A stretch of DNA of 64,000 bases from Vagococcus fluvialis bH819 (lineage in GTDB: Bacteria; Bacillota; Bacilli; Lactobacillales; Vagococcaceae): assembly GCF_900163795.1 (NCBI RefSeq), contig NZ_FWFD01000015.1:558001-622000 (forward strand), in the 5' to 3' direction. Made by a program: the position numbers and the translations under genes. Positions 1-7,614 of the stretch are shown here, piece after piece (position 1 is the stretch's first letter; each line of letters begins with the position of its first letter). A model generated the notes under the pieces. That model saw only the letters and a list, made by a program, of their open reading frames with translations, was not told the origin of the DNA and did no database searches.

Positions 1-688
1 ATCAGAAATGATGAAAATGTTTTTTTTAAATGAAGAATGGGATGTAAGTTTTAAATATGATGGAAAAGATGGTTTAGATGAATTTTTAACTGATCCTGAA
101 AGTTGGGATATGATTACGTTAGATTTAAATTTACCAACAATGGACGGTGTAACGGTTTGTCGAGAAATAAGAAAAGTCTCAACAACGGTACCTATTATTA
201 TGTTAACAGCAAGAGACTCGGAAAGTGATCAGGTGATAGGTTTAGAAATGGGAGCAGATGATTATGTGACAAAACCGTTTAGTCCAATTACATTGATTGC
301 TAGAATCAAAGCACTTCATCGTCGAGCCATTCTAACGGATGATACTGAAAAAACAACGAATGATATTCAAGAAGATTTTGATGTGGTGACAGACCATTTC
401 AAAATGAATATCAAAACAAGAGAAGCTTATTTAGATAATCAATTAGTAGATGGTTTAACACCTAAGGAATTTGATTTATTATTAACACTAGCAAAAAAAC
501 CAAGACAAGTTTTTTCAAGAGAAAAATTATTAGAATTAGTTTGGGATTATCAATATTTTGGTGATGAACGAACTGTTGATGCTCACATAAAAAAATTAAG
601 ACAAAAAATTGAAAAGGTAGGACCACAAGTTATTCAAACTGTCTGGGGTGTTGGGTACAAATTTGATGATTCAGGAGTCGGTGCATAA
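1..688 (+). CDS. OmpR-family response regulator (5' end outside window)
   Basis: DNA-binding response regulator of a two-component pair. The reading frame is open to the first base, so the N-terminal strand and acidic pocket lie upstream; the ATG at 8 is internal. The phospho-acceptor Asp is in the 'TLDLNLPTMDG' stretch (codons near 122-130), and the conserved Lys is in 'ADDYVTKPF'. The last ~100 residues form an OmpR/PhoB winged helix ('TPKEFDLLLTLA', 'RTVDAHIKKLRQKIE', 'VWGVGYKF'). Its stop codon overlaps the ATG of the downstream kinase gene by one base, so the two are translationally coupled. The regulated genes cannot be told from the sequence. Confidence 0.93.
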   Translation, partial: SEMMKMFFLNEEWDVSFKYDGKDGLDEFLTDPESWDMITLDLNLPTMDGVTVCREIRKVSTTVPIIMLTARDSESDQVIGLEMGADDYVTKPFSPITLIARIKALHRRAILTDDTEKTTNDIQEDFDVVTDHFKMNIKTREAYLDNQLVDGLTPKEFDLLLTLAKKPRQVFSREKLLELVWDYQYFGDERTVDAHIKKLRQKIEKVGPQVIQTVWGVGYKFDDSGVGA

Positions 689-2133
689 TGCGCTATTTGC
701 TACAACAGATGATTGCTTTTTTTGCGATTATTTTAACAGTGTTAATTATTTTCGGGGTTTCTTTTACGACATTTACAAAGAATACCGTAAAGGAAACAAC
801 ATATGAACAATTAGAAGGCTATGCAACCACTGTGATTCAGAATATGGGTAAACAAAATTGGAATTTACAACAATCATTGAATACGACAAGTGCTATAGTT
901 GAAAATCAAAATATAGGTTTCTTTTTACTTACCCCAGATAGAGTTGCTAGTTATCCACCATCAGCAAAAGGAAATAATGGTGATAATTTAATTTCTGATG
1001 ATGAACTTAAATTATTAAAAAAAGGAAAAAAGATTCAAAAAACAGTGGCTAATGCCTCTTTAGGACCTGAAGGTAAGAAAACAACAATGGCGATTCATAT
1101 TCAACCATTGTTTTCTAGCCCTAATTTGGATTTTGAGTATATTTTAATGGTGTGGCAGCCAAGTAGCAATATAGAAGAGAGTGTTAGTTCTTTAACACAA
1201 AACTTATTCAAAGGTTTTATCATTTCAACAATTATTGCTTTGATTATCAGTTATATTTTGGCTAAATTCCAAGTGAATCGGATTAATCGTATGCGAAAAG
1301 CGACTAACCAAATATCAACAGGAAATTTTGATGTTTATTTGGATGTAAAAAACAATGATGAATTAGATGATCTAGCAGAGGATTTTAATCAAATGGCAAT
1401 TGCTTTAAAGGACTCACATACAGAGATTGAGCGCCAGGAAGAAAGACGCCGGAACTTCATGGCAGATGTGGCACATGAGATGAGAACTCCATTAACGACT
1501 ATCAATGGACTTCTTGAAGGATTGGCCTATAATGCTATTCCAGAAGATCAAAAAGATAAATGTATTAATTTGATGCAGAATGAAACCAAGCGACTAATCC
1601 GTTTGGTTAATGAAAACCTAGATTATGAAAAAATATTAACTAATCAGATTAGTATCACTGTCCAAAAGCTTAATGCAACAGAGATTTTGGAAACATTATC
1701 AGAACAACTCAAAGGTAAAGCGGATGATAAAAATAATCGGATTATTATTGAAACGATTGAACCAGTAGAAGTTTACGCAGATTATGACCGGTTTGTGCAG
1801 ATTATGGTAAATATCATAACTAACGCCATTCAATTTACTGAAAATGGTGAAATTAAATTGTCCGTTTCAAGGGGATACATGGAAACGACTGTGTCTATTT
1901 CTGATACAGGAATTGGTATGGATGAAGAACAAGTTAAGAATGTCTGGGATCGTTATTACAAAGCAGATCCGTCTAGAAAAAATACTAAATATGGAGAATC
2001 TGGTTTGGGATTATCTATCGTTGATCAGTTAGTTAAACTACACGGTGGCTCAATTGAGATTGAAAGTGAAGTTGATAAAGGAACAACATTTAATATTAGT
2101 TTTCCAGATAACGTGTCGGATGATTCAAACTAG
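688..2133 (+). CDS. Sensor histidine kinase, HAMP type
   Basis: Membrane histidine kinase, partner of the preceding regulator. Layout: membrane segment at residues ~8-29, an extracellular sensing region of ~140 residues, second membrane segment ~173-192, HAMP ~193-245, the phospho-accepting His263 in 'DVAHEMRTPL', and a C-terminal ATPase domain with N box ('NIITNAIQF'), G1 ('DTGIGMD') and G2 ('GLGLSI') motifs. At 481 residues and with a large extracellular domain it is not a BceS-type intramembrane-sensing kinase, so it is unlikely to be the dedicated sensor of the ABC transporter downstream. A strong terminator ends the unit. The signal it senses is unknown. Confidence 0.93.
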   Translation: MRYLLQQMIAFFAIILTVLIIFGVSFTTFTKNTVKETTYEQLEGYATTVIQNMGKQNWNLQQSLNTTSAIVENQNIGFFLLTPDRVASYPPSAKGNNGDNLISDDELKLLKKGKKIQKTVANASLGPEGKKTTMAIHIQPLFSSPNLDFEYILMVWQPSSNIEESVSSLTQNLFKGFIISTIIALIISYILAKFQVNRINRMRKATNQISTGNFDVYLDVKNNDELDDLAEDFNQMAIALKDSHTEIERQEERRRNFMADVAHEMRTPLTTINGLLEGLAYNAIPEDQKDKCINLMQNETKRLIRLVNENLDYEKILTNQISITVQKLNATEILETLSEQLKGKADDKNNRIIIETIEPVEVYADYDRFVQIMVNIITNAIQFTENGEIKLSVSRGYMETTVSISDTGIGMDEEQVKNVWDRYYKADPSRKNTKYGESGLGLSIVDQLVKLHGGSIEIESEVDKGTTFNISFPDNVSDDSN

Positions 2134-2166
2134 TTAACTAGTTACATTTTTTATAAAAAGAACCTT

Positions 2167-2210
2167 AGCGATAACATAAAATTAATTTTTTATGTTATCG
2201 CTGTTTTTTT
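2167..2210 (+). terminator. Rho-independent terminator after the kinase gene
   Basis: Perfect 15-base inverted repeat (AGCGATAACATAAAA and its complement) with a 6-base loop, followed by a run of T. It separates the two-component unit from the ABC transporter unit. Confidence 0.93.
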
Positions 2211-2241
2211 ATTAATTTTAAAAAAGTAAGGAAAAATTATG

Positions 2242-2255
2242 TGACAGCACTGTAA
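2242..2255 (+). promoter_or_regulatory. BceR-like operator (TGACA-N4-TGTAA)
   Basis: The sequence TGACAGCACTGTAA matches the consensus TNACA-N4-TGTAA bound by BceR-type regulators (BceR of Bacillus, BraR of Staphylococcus). It lies 84 bases upstream of the ATPase start, where such sites are normally found. I could not place the -10/-35 boxes with confidence. Confidence 0.65.
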
Positions 2256-2339
2256 GAAAACTGACATTAATAACAATACCTATTTTTTTAGAAAGCTAGT
2301 AAACTATAGTTACTTATTAAGTTGGAGGAGGAAGAAAAA

Positions 2340-3113
2340 ATGACTATGATTAAACTAGAAACAATTTCTAAAATTTATCAAGGGGCGATTCCATATGAAG
2401 CTTTAAAAAAAATTGATTTGCAAGTGGAAAAAGGTGAGTTTTTAAGTATTATGGGACCTTCTGGCAGTGGAAAGACTACTCTTTTAAATATTATTGCAAC
2501 TCTAGACAAAGCAACGAGTGGTACAGTTGAAATTGATGGAAAAGCTATTACGCAGCTTTCAAAAGACCAATTGAGCGTATTTAGATTAAAAAAAATAGGC
2601 TTTGTCTTTCAAGATTTTAATTTATTACCACCCTTAACTGTGGAAGAAAATATCATGTTACCACTAACTTTGGATAATCAACCAATCGAGTTAATACAGA
2701 AAAAAGCTAAAGAATTAATGTCAGAATTAGGTATTTCACATTTAGCTAAAAACCGAATTCACGAAGCTTCAGGAGGTGAAAAACAACGAATCGCAATTGC
2801 CCGAGCTTTAATTAATGAACCTGATATTATTTTAGCGGATGAACCTACAGGTAATTTAGATTCAAAATCAGCAGGTAGCGTGATGTCAATTCTTTCAGAA
2901 ATAAACCAATTAAAACAAGTGACAACAATTATGGTAACTCATGATGCTGTTTCTGCTAGTTATTCTAATCGTGTGGTTTTTATTAAAGATGGTTGCTTTT
3001 ATAATGAAATTTATTGTGGAGAGCAAAAAGAATTATTCTATCAAAATATCCTAGACGTTTTAGCTCATTTAGGGGGGACTAATCATGAATTTCAAGCAAC
3101 TTATACTCCGTAA
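2340..3113 (+). CDS. BceA-type ABC transporter ATP-binding protein
   Basis: ATPase subunit of a peptide-antibiotic detoxification transporter. It has Walker A 'GPSGSGKT' (residues 39-46), a Q loop in 'FVFQDFNLL', signature 'ASGGEKQR', Walker B 'IILADEPT' and the switch His in 'MVTHD'. The start is taken at the ATG at 2340 because GGAGGAGG at 2324-2331 is its ribosome binding site; an in-frame TTG at 2322 would put that site inside the gene. The 3' end overlaps the permease gene by 29 bases. Family knowledge: BceAB pumps confer resistance to bacitracin and other cell-wall-active peptides. The substrate here is not shown by the sequence. Confidence 0.9.
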   Translation: MTMIKLETISKIYQGAIPYEALKKIDLQVEKGEFLSIMGPSGSGKTTLLNIIATLDKATSGTVEIDGKAITQLSKDQLSVFRLKKIGFVFQDFNLLPPLTVEENIMLPLTLDNQPIELIQKKAKELMSELGISHLAKNRIHEASGGEKQRIAIARALINEPDIILADEPTGNLDSKSAGSVMSILSEINQLKQVTTIMVTHDAVSASYSNRVVFIKDGCFYNEIYCGEQKELFYQNILDVLAHLGGTNHEFQATYTP

Positions 3114-5211
3114 TGTTACGAGAAATGGTCGGGAATATGTAACCTATTTTTTAAGCAGCTTATTTTCAGTGATGGTTTTCTTCGTTTTTTCTTTATTATA
3201 TTTTCATCCAGATTTAGGTGATCAATTAAAGGGTAGTAGTGATAGCGTTTCAGAAATGGCTATTTTTGGTATCTCAGTTGCTGAAGTCGTGATCGCTTTA
3301 ATGTCTTTTGTCTTCTTATGGTATGCGTTTAATACTTTTTTAAAAGGTCGTAAAAAACAATTATCTATTTATTTAACTTTAGGGATGTCGGAGAAAAAAC
3401 TAAAACAAATGATTAAATATGAAAATAGTTTGTTAGGTTTTAGTTCAATTTTACTTGGAACTGTTTTAGGGATATTATTTTCGAAATTTATTTTACTCAT
3501 CACACAAAATATTCTTTATTTAGAAGAAGGTTTACCTTTTTATTTTCCAATCAAAGCAATTGGTTTAACTTGGTTGGTATATAGCGTTATCTTTATTCTC
3601 ATTTCTTTCTTTACAGTGATTAAGTTAAGAAAAATAACATTATTAGAAATGAGAGAATCAACAGAAGATGTTTTTGTTGCCCCAAAAAGAAGCGTTATGT
3701 ATACAATTCTTGGGATTATTTTAATTCTGATGGGTTACGGATTAGCATTTGTCTTTTCTTATAATATGAATGGTATGTTGAGATTACCAATTAACATAGG
3801 TATTGGAACACTCATAATCTGTGTTTTAATAACTATTTTAGGTACTTTTCTTTTCTTTAAGTTTTCAAGTGTAAATCTGTTTCAAAAGCTAAAAGAAAAA
3901 CCACTATATTTTAAAAATAGTAACATGCTGACAATCAGTAATCTTATTCATCGAATGAGAACGAATGCTATGATGTATTTTTTAATCTCAATTGTCGGAG
4001 CAATCGCATTTGTGGGTATTGGTGTAGCAAAATCGATTGGTAGTTATGATTTTGGGAAAACTCAAGGCGCGTCTTTTGCTATTGTCTATGATGCCATTGG
4101 AGCCAGTGATCGTGAAGATATTAAGAAAATTCATAGGGAAAATATTTCAACTGTTGAAAACATGATAAAGGAATCAAAATATGATTATATATCGTTACCG
4201 ATTCAGCTAATAGATATACTAGTAGAACAAGAAAATCCTGATGAAATGTCAGGTTTATTGACCTATAAATTAATAAAAGAGAGTGACTTTAATCAGCTAA
4301 TGTCTTTTATGGATAAAAGTGCTATAAAACCAGTTAATGATGATGAGATTTTAAAATTAGTTGGAAGTAATTCAGAAAAACAAGCTATTAAAGCTGAAAA
4401 ATTAGTTGATTCGGTATCAAAAATTAATATGGTTAGTTATAAAGAAGATGAAGAGATAAAAGAACAAATAAAAGTTAGATATTCAGATGTTCAGCTATCC
4501 TTAGGAGAATATGGAAGTCTTGGTGTTGTGACAGATAAAAAATATCAAGAATTAAAAAATCGTGATATTTTTTATTATTCAAGTACACAAATTATACACT
4601 TTAAAGAGTGGACAGAGGATAAGGCTTTAAACAATGAAATCAGTTATTTTTTAAAAGAAAAAATCAAAGAACAAGAGAATAAAAGTAACCAAATATATGA
4701 AAAAATTGGTAAAGTTCGAGGTGAAGAGTTAACTGATGAGGAAACAGAAGAAGTCATAGAAGTGGACAGTAAAGAATTTTATTATTCTTCATTGTATGAA
4801 ACTTGGTTAAAAACAAAGCAATCAAATGGTACGATTCTTTTAATCAGTATTCTATTGGGTTCTGTATTTTTCACTTTTTCATGTAGTATCATTTATTTCA
4901 AACTATTTGGAGAGTTAGAAAAAGATGGTAAATACCATCGTTCGTTGTACATTTTAGGCGTTACAGAAAAAAGAAGGAAACGTATGGTAACAACAGAAAT
5001 GTTGATCATGTTTTTTATTCCTTTTATTATTTCAACTGTACATTTCATAGCAGCAATGAGTGCGTTGAAAGTATTGATTGACTTGCCAGTACATCTTTAT
5101 ATTATTCAAATAGTGAGTGTATATATAATATTTCAAGTTGTGTTCTTTGTTGTTTGCCGAAGACAATATTTATATCATTTAAATAAATTTGCAGAAAATT
5201 TAAAAAGATAA
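3085..5211 (+). CDS. BceB-type FtsX-like ABC permease
   Basis: Membrane subunit of the transporter, 708 residues. The hydrophobic pattern gives ten membrane segments: about 17-40, 62-82, 113-135, 155-178, 205-228, 235-258, 294-313, 577-600, 635-655 and 665-690. A large extracellular domain (~315-575) lies between segments 7 and 8. That layout is diagnostic of BceB permeases, where the domain binds the antibiotic or its lipid complex and signals to a BceS kinase. It starts at an ATG inside the end of the ATPase gene with GGGGGG just upstream. No bceRS pair lies next to it in the window, so sensing probably uses a kinase encoded elsewhere. Confidence 0.88.
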   Translation: MNFKQLILRNVTRNGREYVTYFLSSLFSVMVFFVFSLLYFHPDLGDQLKGSSDSVSEMAIFGISVAEVVIALMSFVFLWYAFNTFLKGRKKQLSIYLTLGMSEKKLKQMIKYENSLLGFSSILLGTVLGILFSKFILLITQNILYLEEGLPFYFPIKAIGLTWLVYSVIFILISFFTVIKLRKITLLEMRESTEDVFVAPKRSVMYTILGIILILMGYGLAFVFSYNMNGMLRLPINIGIGTLIICVLITILGTFLFFKFSSVNLFQKLKEKPLYFKNSNMLTISNLIHRMRTNAMMYFLISIVGAIAFVGIGVAKSIGSYDFGKTQGASFAIVYDAIGASDREDIKKIHRENISTVENMIKESKYDYISLPIQLIDILVEQENPDEMSGLLTYKLIKESDFNQLMSFMDKSAIKPVNDDEILKLVGSNSEKQAIKAEKLVDSVSKINMVSYKEDEEIKEQIKVRYSDVQLSLGEYGSLGVVTDKKYQELKNRDIFYYSSTQIIHFKEWTEDKALNNEISYFLKEKIKEQENKSNQIYEKIGKVRGEELTDEETEEVIEVDSKEFYYSSLYETWLKTKQSNGTILLISILLGSVFFTFSCSIIYFKLFGELEKDGKYHRSLYILGVTEKRRKRMVTTEMLIMFFIPFIISTVHFIAAMSALKVLIDLPVHLYIIQIVSVYIIFQVVFFVVCRRQYLYHLNKFAENLKR

Positions 5212-5220
5212 TTCAATTAA

Positions 5221-5266
5221 AGCTTGAGATGGGATAAAAAATCCATCTCAAGCTCAATTTTGTTTC
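5221..5266 (+). terminator. Terminator after the BceB-type gene
   Basis: Twelve-base perfect inverted repeat (AGCTTGAGATGG with its complement) and a 10-base loop, followed by a short T-rich stretch. Confidence 0.85.
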
Positions 5267-5291
5267 AACTTTTAAGTAAATGTGATATAAT
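5263..5291 (+). promoter_or_regulatory. ssrA promoter, extended -10
   Basis: TATAAT at 5286-5291 is preceded by TGA, giving an extended -10 (TGNTATAAT). The -35 region 17 bases upstream (TTTCAA) is poor, as is common for extended -10 promoters. The tmRNA 5' end begins about 20 bases downstream. Confidence 0.7.
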
Positions 5292-5311
5292 GAATTCTGT
5301 TAAAAAAACAA

Positions 5312-5675
5312 GGGGGCGTTACGGATTCGACAGGCATAGTTGAGCTTGAATTGCGCTTCGTAGGTTACGACTACGTAAAAACGTTACAGTTAAATATAAC
5401 TGCTAAAAATCAAAATAACACTTTTGCTTTAGCTGCCTAAAAACAGTTAGCAAAGATCCTCTCGGCATCGCCCATGTGCTCGAGTAAGGGTCTCAAACTA
5501 AGTGGGATACATTAACTTTTTCCGTCTGTAAAAGTTAAAAGAGCTCATCAGACTAGCGAAGTTTAGGGCCTGTTATACGGCATGAAACAAAGCGAATCTC
5601 TAAATGGTATAACTATGAGCGTAGAAGTTTAAGTGGCAATGTGTTTGGACGCGGGTTCGACTCCCGCCGCCTCCA
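5312..5675 (+). ncRNA. ssrA: tmRNA (ssrA)
   Basis: Transfer-messenger RNA that rescues stalled ribosomes and tags the unfinished protein for degradation. The 5' end GGGGGCGTTACGGATTCGAC and the 3' end with T-loop GGTTCGACTCCCGCC and CCTCCA are typical, and the two ends pair as the tRNA-like acceptor stem. The tag reading frame runs 5402-5440 from the resume codon GCT and encodes AKNQNNTFALAA followed by TAA. The ALAA ending is the usual ClpXP-recognised tail. The length, 364 bases, is normal for Firmicutes. It has its own promoter and terminator. Confidence 0.97.
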
Positions 5676-5692
5676 TCGTAACAATTAAGTAA

Positions 5693-5748
5693 AGTCTTAT
5701 AAACGTTTATACATCAAGGATGTGTTAGTGTTTATAAGGCTTTTTTTA
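5693..5748 (+). terminator. Terminator of ssrA
   Basis: Inverted repeat AGTCTTATAAAC / GTTTATAAGGCT (one mismatch) followed by seven T, 18 bases after the tmRNA CCA end. Confidence 0.88.
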
Positions 5749-5791
5749 TTAGAATAAACTATACAAAATTATGAAAAAGGAGAACAGGAAT

Positions 5792-6247
5792 ATGAAGAGA
5801 GCAACTAAAGAACAAGGTAATCAAATTTTTGAATTATATAAAACATTAATTAATTCCCAAGCTAATTTAGAACCGTATTTTTTTAAAGAGGCTGAGCAAA
5901 CAAAAAAATTTATTAAAGAAATGATTATGGATGAATTGAGTGATTTTTTAATTGTGGAAGAAGGTAACCACGTTTTAGGTTTTTTAGCAATTAGAGAAGT
6001 AACGTCGCCAGAATACCCAATGTTTAGAAAAAGGAAATCTGCCTATATTTTAGACTTAGTAGTTTTGCCTAGTCAAAGAAGAATGGGATATGCTAAGGAA
6101 CTACTAGAATCAGCAATTTCTTGGCAAGAAGAAAGAAAATTAGAGTATTTAGAGTTATGTGTTTTATCATCGAATAAAGAGGCACAGAAATTATATGAAT
6201 CAATTGGTTTTGAACCATTTAGTCATCAAATGATTTTAAAAAATTAA
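5792..6247 (+). CDS. GNAT family N-acetyltransferase
   Basis: Acetyl-CoA-dependent N-acetyltransferase, 151 residues. The acetyl-CoA binding motif A is seen as 'LVVLPSQRRMGYAKELL', and the C-terminal 'ELCVLSSNKEAQKLYESIGF' is the usual motif B. The start is the ATG at 5792, because AAAGGAG at 5775-5781 is the ribosome binding site and would otherwise fall within the gene. It appears to be a single-gene unit between the ssrA terminator and its own terminator. The acceptor substrate cannot be predicted; the relatives acetylate small molecules or proteins. Confidence 0.85.
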   Translation: MKRATKEQGNQIFELYKTLINSQANLEPYFFKEAEQTKKFIKEMIMDELSDFLIVEEGNHVLGFLAIREVTSPEYPMFRKRKSAYILDLVVLPSQRRMGYAKELLESAISWQEERKLEYLELCVLSSNKEAQKLYESIGFEPFSHQMILKN

Positions 6248-6251
6248 AAAA

Positions 6252-6284
6252 GAGACTGACATTTTTGGTCAGCCTCAATTTTTT
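6252..6284 (+). terminator. Terminator after the acetyltransferase gene
   Basis: GAGACTGAC / GTCAGCCTC hairpin (one mismatch) followed by AATTTTTT. Confidence 0.85.
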
Positions 6285-6295
6285 GATACTTAAAA

Positions 6296-6736
6296 CTATT
6301 TATTTTTATTGTTTGAGATTATCTCATTCAACTTCGAAACTGTTTCTGCATACGCATGATATTTAGTATCATAGTAGAAAGAATCTTGTTGAGTTTTTCT
6401 TGTAATAAAGTTGATTGTTCTAGTTGTGCCATCAGTTAATATTAAGGAGATACTCAGACTATCAGTCACTTTTTTTGTTTCATAATCATAAGAATCATTG
6501 TAATTAGTACTAAATGTCGAGAATAAGTTAGTTGCTATTTTTACATGACTTGTCTCTTCAGAGGTAGTCATTGATTTTATATTAGAATAGTTGATTGTTT
6601 CCTTTGATGGACTGCATAAATTAAAATTTGTTATGAAAATTTCATTGAAGTCATCAAAAAATATTTTTTTACCTACCCTTATATTAGGTAAAAATTTTGA
6701 AAAGATATTGTTTTTATTAGAAATAATTAATTCCAT
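6296..6736 (-). CDS. Hypothetical protein, 146 residues
   Basis: I do not recognise this protein. It has no signal peptide or membrane segment and is rich in short beta-type stretches ('EIFITNFNL', 'SLSISLILTDGTTRTINFI'), ending in a helix-like tail ('YAETVSKLNEII'). The layout resembles small PH-like or beta-barrel domains, but that is only an impression. It has a good ribosome binding site (AGGAGGGG eight bases before the ATG), which supports translation. It faces leftward, convergent with the acetyltransferase gene. Confidence 0.7.
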   Translation of the reverse strand: MELIISNKNNIFSKFLPNIRVGKKIFFDDFNEIFITNFNLCSPSKETINYSNIKSMTTSEETSHVKIATNLFSTFSTNYNDSYDYETKKVTDSLSISLILTDGTTRTINFITRKTQQDSFYYDTKYHAYAETVSKLNEIISNNKNK

Positions 6737-6773
6737 TATTTGCCCCTCCTGTAGTGTTTTTTAGAAAATATCA

Positions 6774-6813
6774 ATAAAACATCAAATCAACAACGGCTAG
6801 TATAGGTTTGATG
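6774..6813 (-). terminator. Possible weak terminator for leftward transcription
   Basis: CATCAAA / TTTGATG inverted repeat with a 20-base loop. On the minus strand it is followed by TTTTAT. It lies 15 bases past the stop of the small leftward reading frame at 6829-6915. Confidence 0.4.
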
Positions 6814-6828
6814 CTTTATTACTATCTT

Positions 6829-6915
6829 CTAGTCTTTTGATCCTTTACCCATGATGAAATCAAAGCTATGATCTAAAGATAAATGTTGTACTAATTTCTT
6901 AAAAGTAATTTTCAT
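6829..6915 (-). CDS. Candidate small peptide gene, 28 residues
   Basis: A short reading frame on the minus strand encodes a peptide beginning MKITFKKLVQHL and ending in FIMGKGSKD. It is basic at the N-terminus and could form an amphipathic helix (ITFKKLVQHLSL). A purine-rich site AAGGGAG lies 12 bases before the ATG, slightly far, and a TATACT box lies further upstream at 6964-6969. A hairpin follows the stop. A stop codon lies just upstream in frame, so this ATG is the only start. It could be a bacteriocin-like or signalling peptide or a chance frame. No family is recognised. Confidence 0.35.
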   Translation of the reverse strand: MKITFKKLVQHLSLDHSFDFIMGKGSKD

Positions 6916-7036
6916 TGGTTAAATATTCTCCCTTACAATTGTTTCTTTTGGCAATAATCAGCTAGTATATGTTTTCTGAAAATTTACATTGTAGCCAACA
7001 ATTCATAATAATAAGTGTTTTTTTAGAATAAGTCAA

Positions 7037-7074
7037 ACAAAAGCAACTAACTTTGTATCAGTTAGTTGCTTTTG
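7037..7074. terminator. Bidirectional terminator
   Basis: AAAAGCAACTAAC / GTTAGTTGCTTTT perfect inverted repeat with a 9-base loop, just past the stop of the leftward coiled-coil gene. A/T runs on both sides allow function in either direction. Confidence 0.88.
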
Positions 7075-7083
7075 TTAATTTTT

Positions 7084-7338
7084 TTATTGTACTGTTTCTG
7101 TTTTTAATTTTTCTAATTCCTTATTAATACCATCGTATTTTTTAGCTAATTCATCTATTTTTTTATCAGCATTTTCATTAGCTTTTATTAATTTTTTATT
7201 TTGTTCGACTAACTCAGTGTTTGTTGTATTTACTTCTTCTAATTCACTTTTCGTGCTTTTTAATTTACCAAAACCAATAATAGTTGTGATAGAAAGCAAT
7301 CCGATTATGATTGTAATTAAAATATTTTTCTTATCCAC
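7084..7338 (-). CDS. Small membrane-anchored coiled-coil protein
   Basis: 84 residues: a single N-terminal hydrophobic segment (~5-24, 'NILITIIIGLLSITTIIGF') followed by a charged helical region with heptad-like leucines ('SELEEVNTT', 'NKKLIKANENADKKIDELAKK'), predicted to be a coiled coil. The start is GTG at 7338 with AAGGAGG about ten bases upstream. It has its own promoter and terminator and so is a single-gene unit. It resembles small membrane-tethered spacer proteins, but no family or function is recognised. Confidence 0.75.
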   Translation of the reverse strand: MDKKNILITIIIGLLSITTIIGFGKLKSTKSELEEVNTTNTELVEQNKKLIKANENADKKIDELAKKYDGINKELEKLKTETVQ

Positions 7339-7373
7339 CTAAAAGAAACCTCCTTTTGTAAAAGAATAAACCC

Positions 7374-7403
7374 ATTATAACTATATACAGGGGTACAATT
7401 CAA
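7374..7403 (-). promoter_or_regulatory. Promoter of the coiled-coil gene
   Basis: On the minus strand TTGAAT (7398-7403), an 18-base spacer and TATAAT (7374-7379), about 36 bases before the GTG start. Confidence 0.6.
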
Positions 7404-7421
7404 AGAATAAGTAATAAAATA

Positions 7422-7485
7422 ACGAACTAGTTGGGAATCTAAGGTAAGAAGGGAAATGAGGACCTTACTTTGATTGCTAGTTCGT
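7422..7485 (-). ncRNA. Candidate structured small RNA or leader hairpin
   Basis: A 64-base imperfect hairpin. The outer stem ACGAACTAG / CTAGTTCGT is 9 perfect pairs, the middle stem AATC/GATT and the inner stem TAAGGT/ACCTTA, with a 16-base loop. On the minus strand it is followed by TTATTTTATT and preceded, 7 bases before the stem, by TATACT (7493-7498), so a transcript would begin at the stem. No -35 box is clear. It could also be the terminator of the leftward ABC operon, or a protein-binding site. Confidence 0.4.
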
Positions 7486-7614
7486 GACACCTAGTATACC
7501 ATAAAAAAAATATAAATAACTAAAGTTACAGAAAAATAACATGGATACAAAAATGTTCGTTTAATATCCTTTAAAACCAAAGACGGGATACGTTTATTGA
7601 TAAATAAAGAATTC

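Noticed and set aside
688-2133. The two-component system as the BceRS partner of the transporter
   Set aside because: The kinase has a large extracellular domain and HAMP, not the short BceS layout, and a strong terminator separates the units.
5640-5675. tmRNA 3' end as an island attachment site
   Set aside because: tmRNA ends are common integration sites, but no integrase gene and no second copy of the 3' end sequence was seen in the window; the genes to its right look resident.
6796-6969. Direct repeat GCTAGTATA on both sides of the 28-residue frame
   Set aside because: Only nine bases, in AT-rich DNA, and one copy coincides with a likely -10 box; too short to claim a mobile unit.
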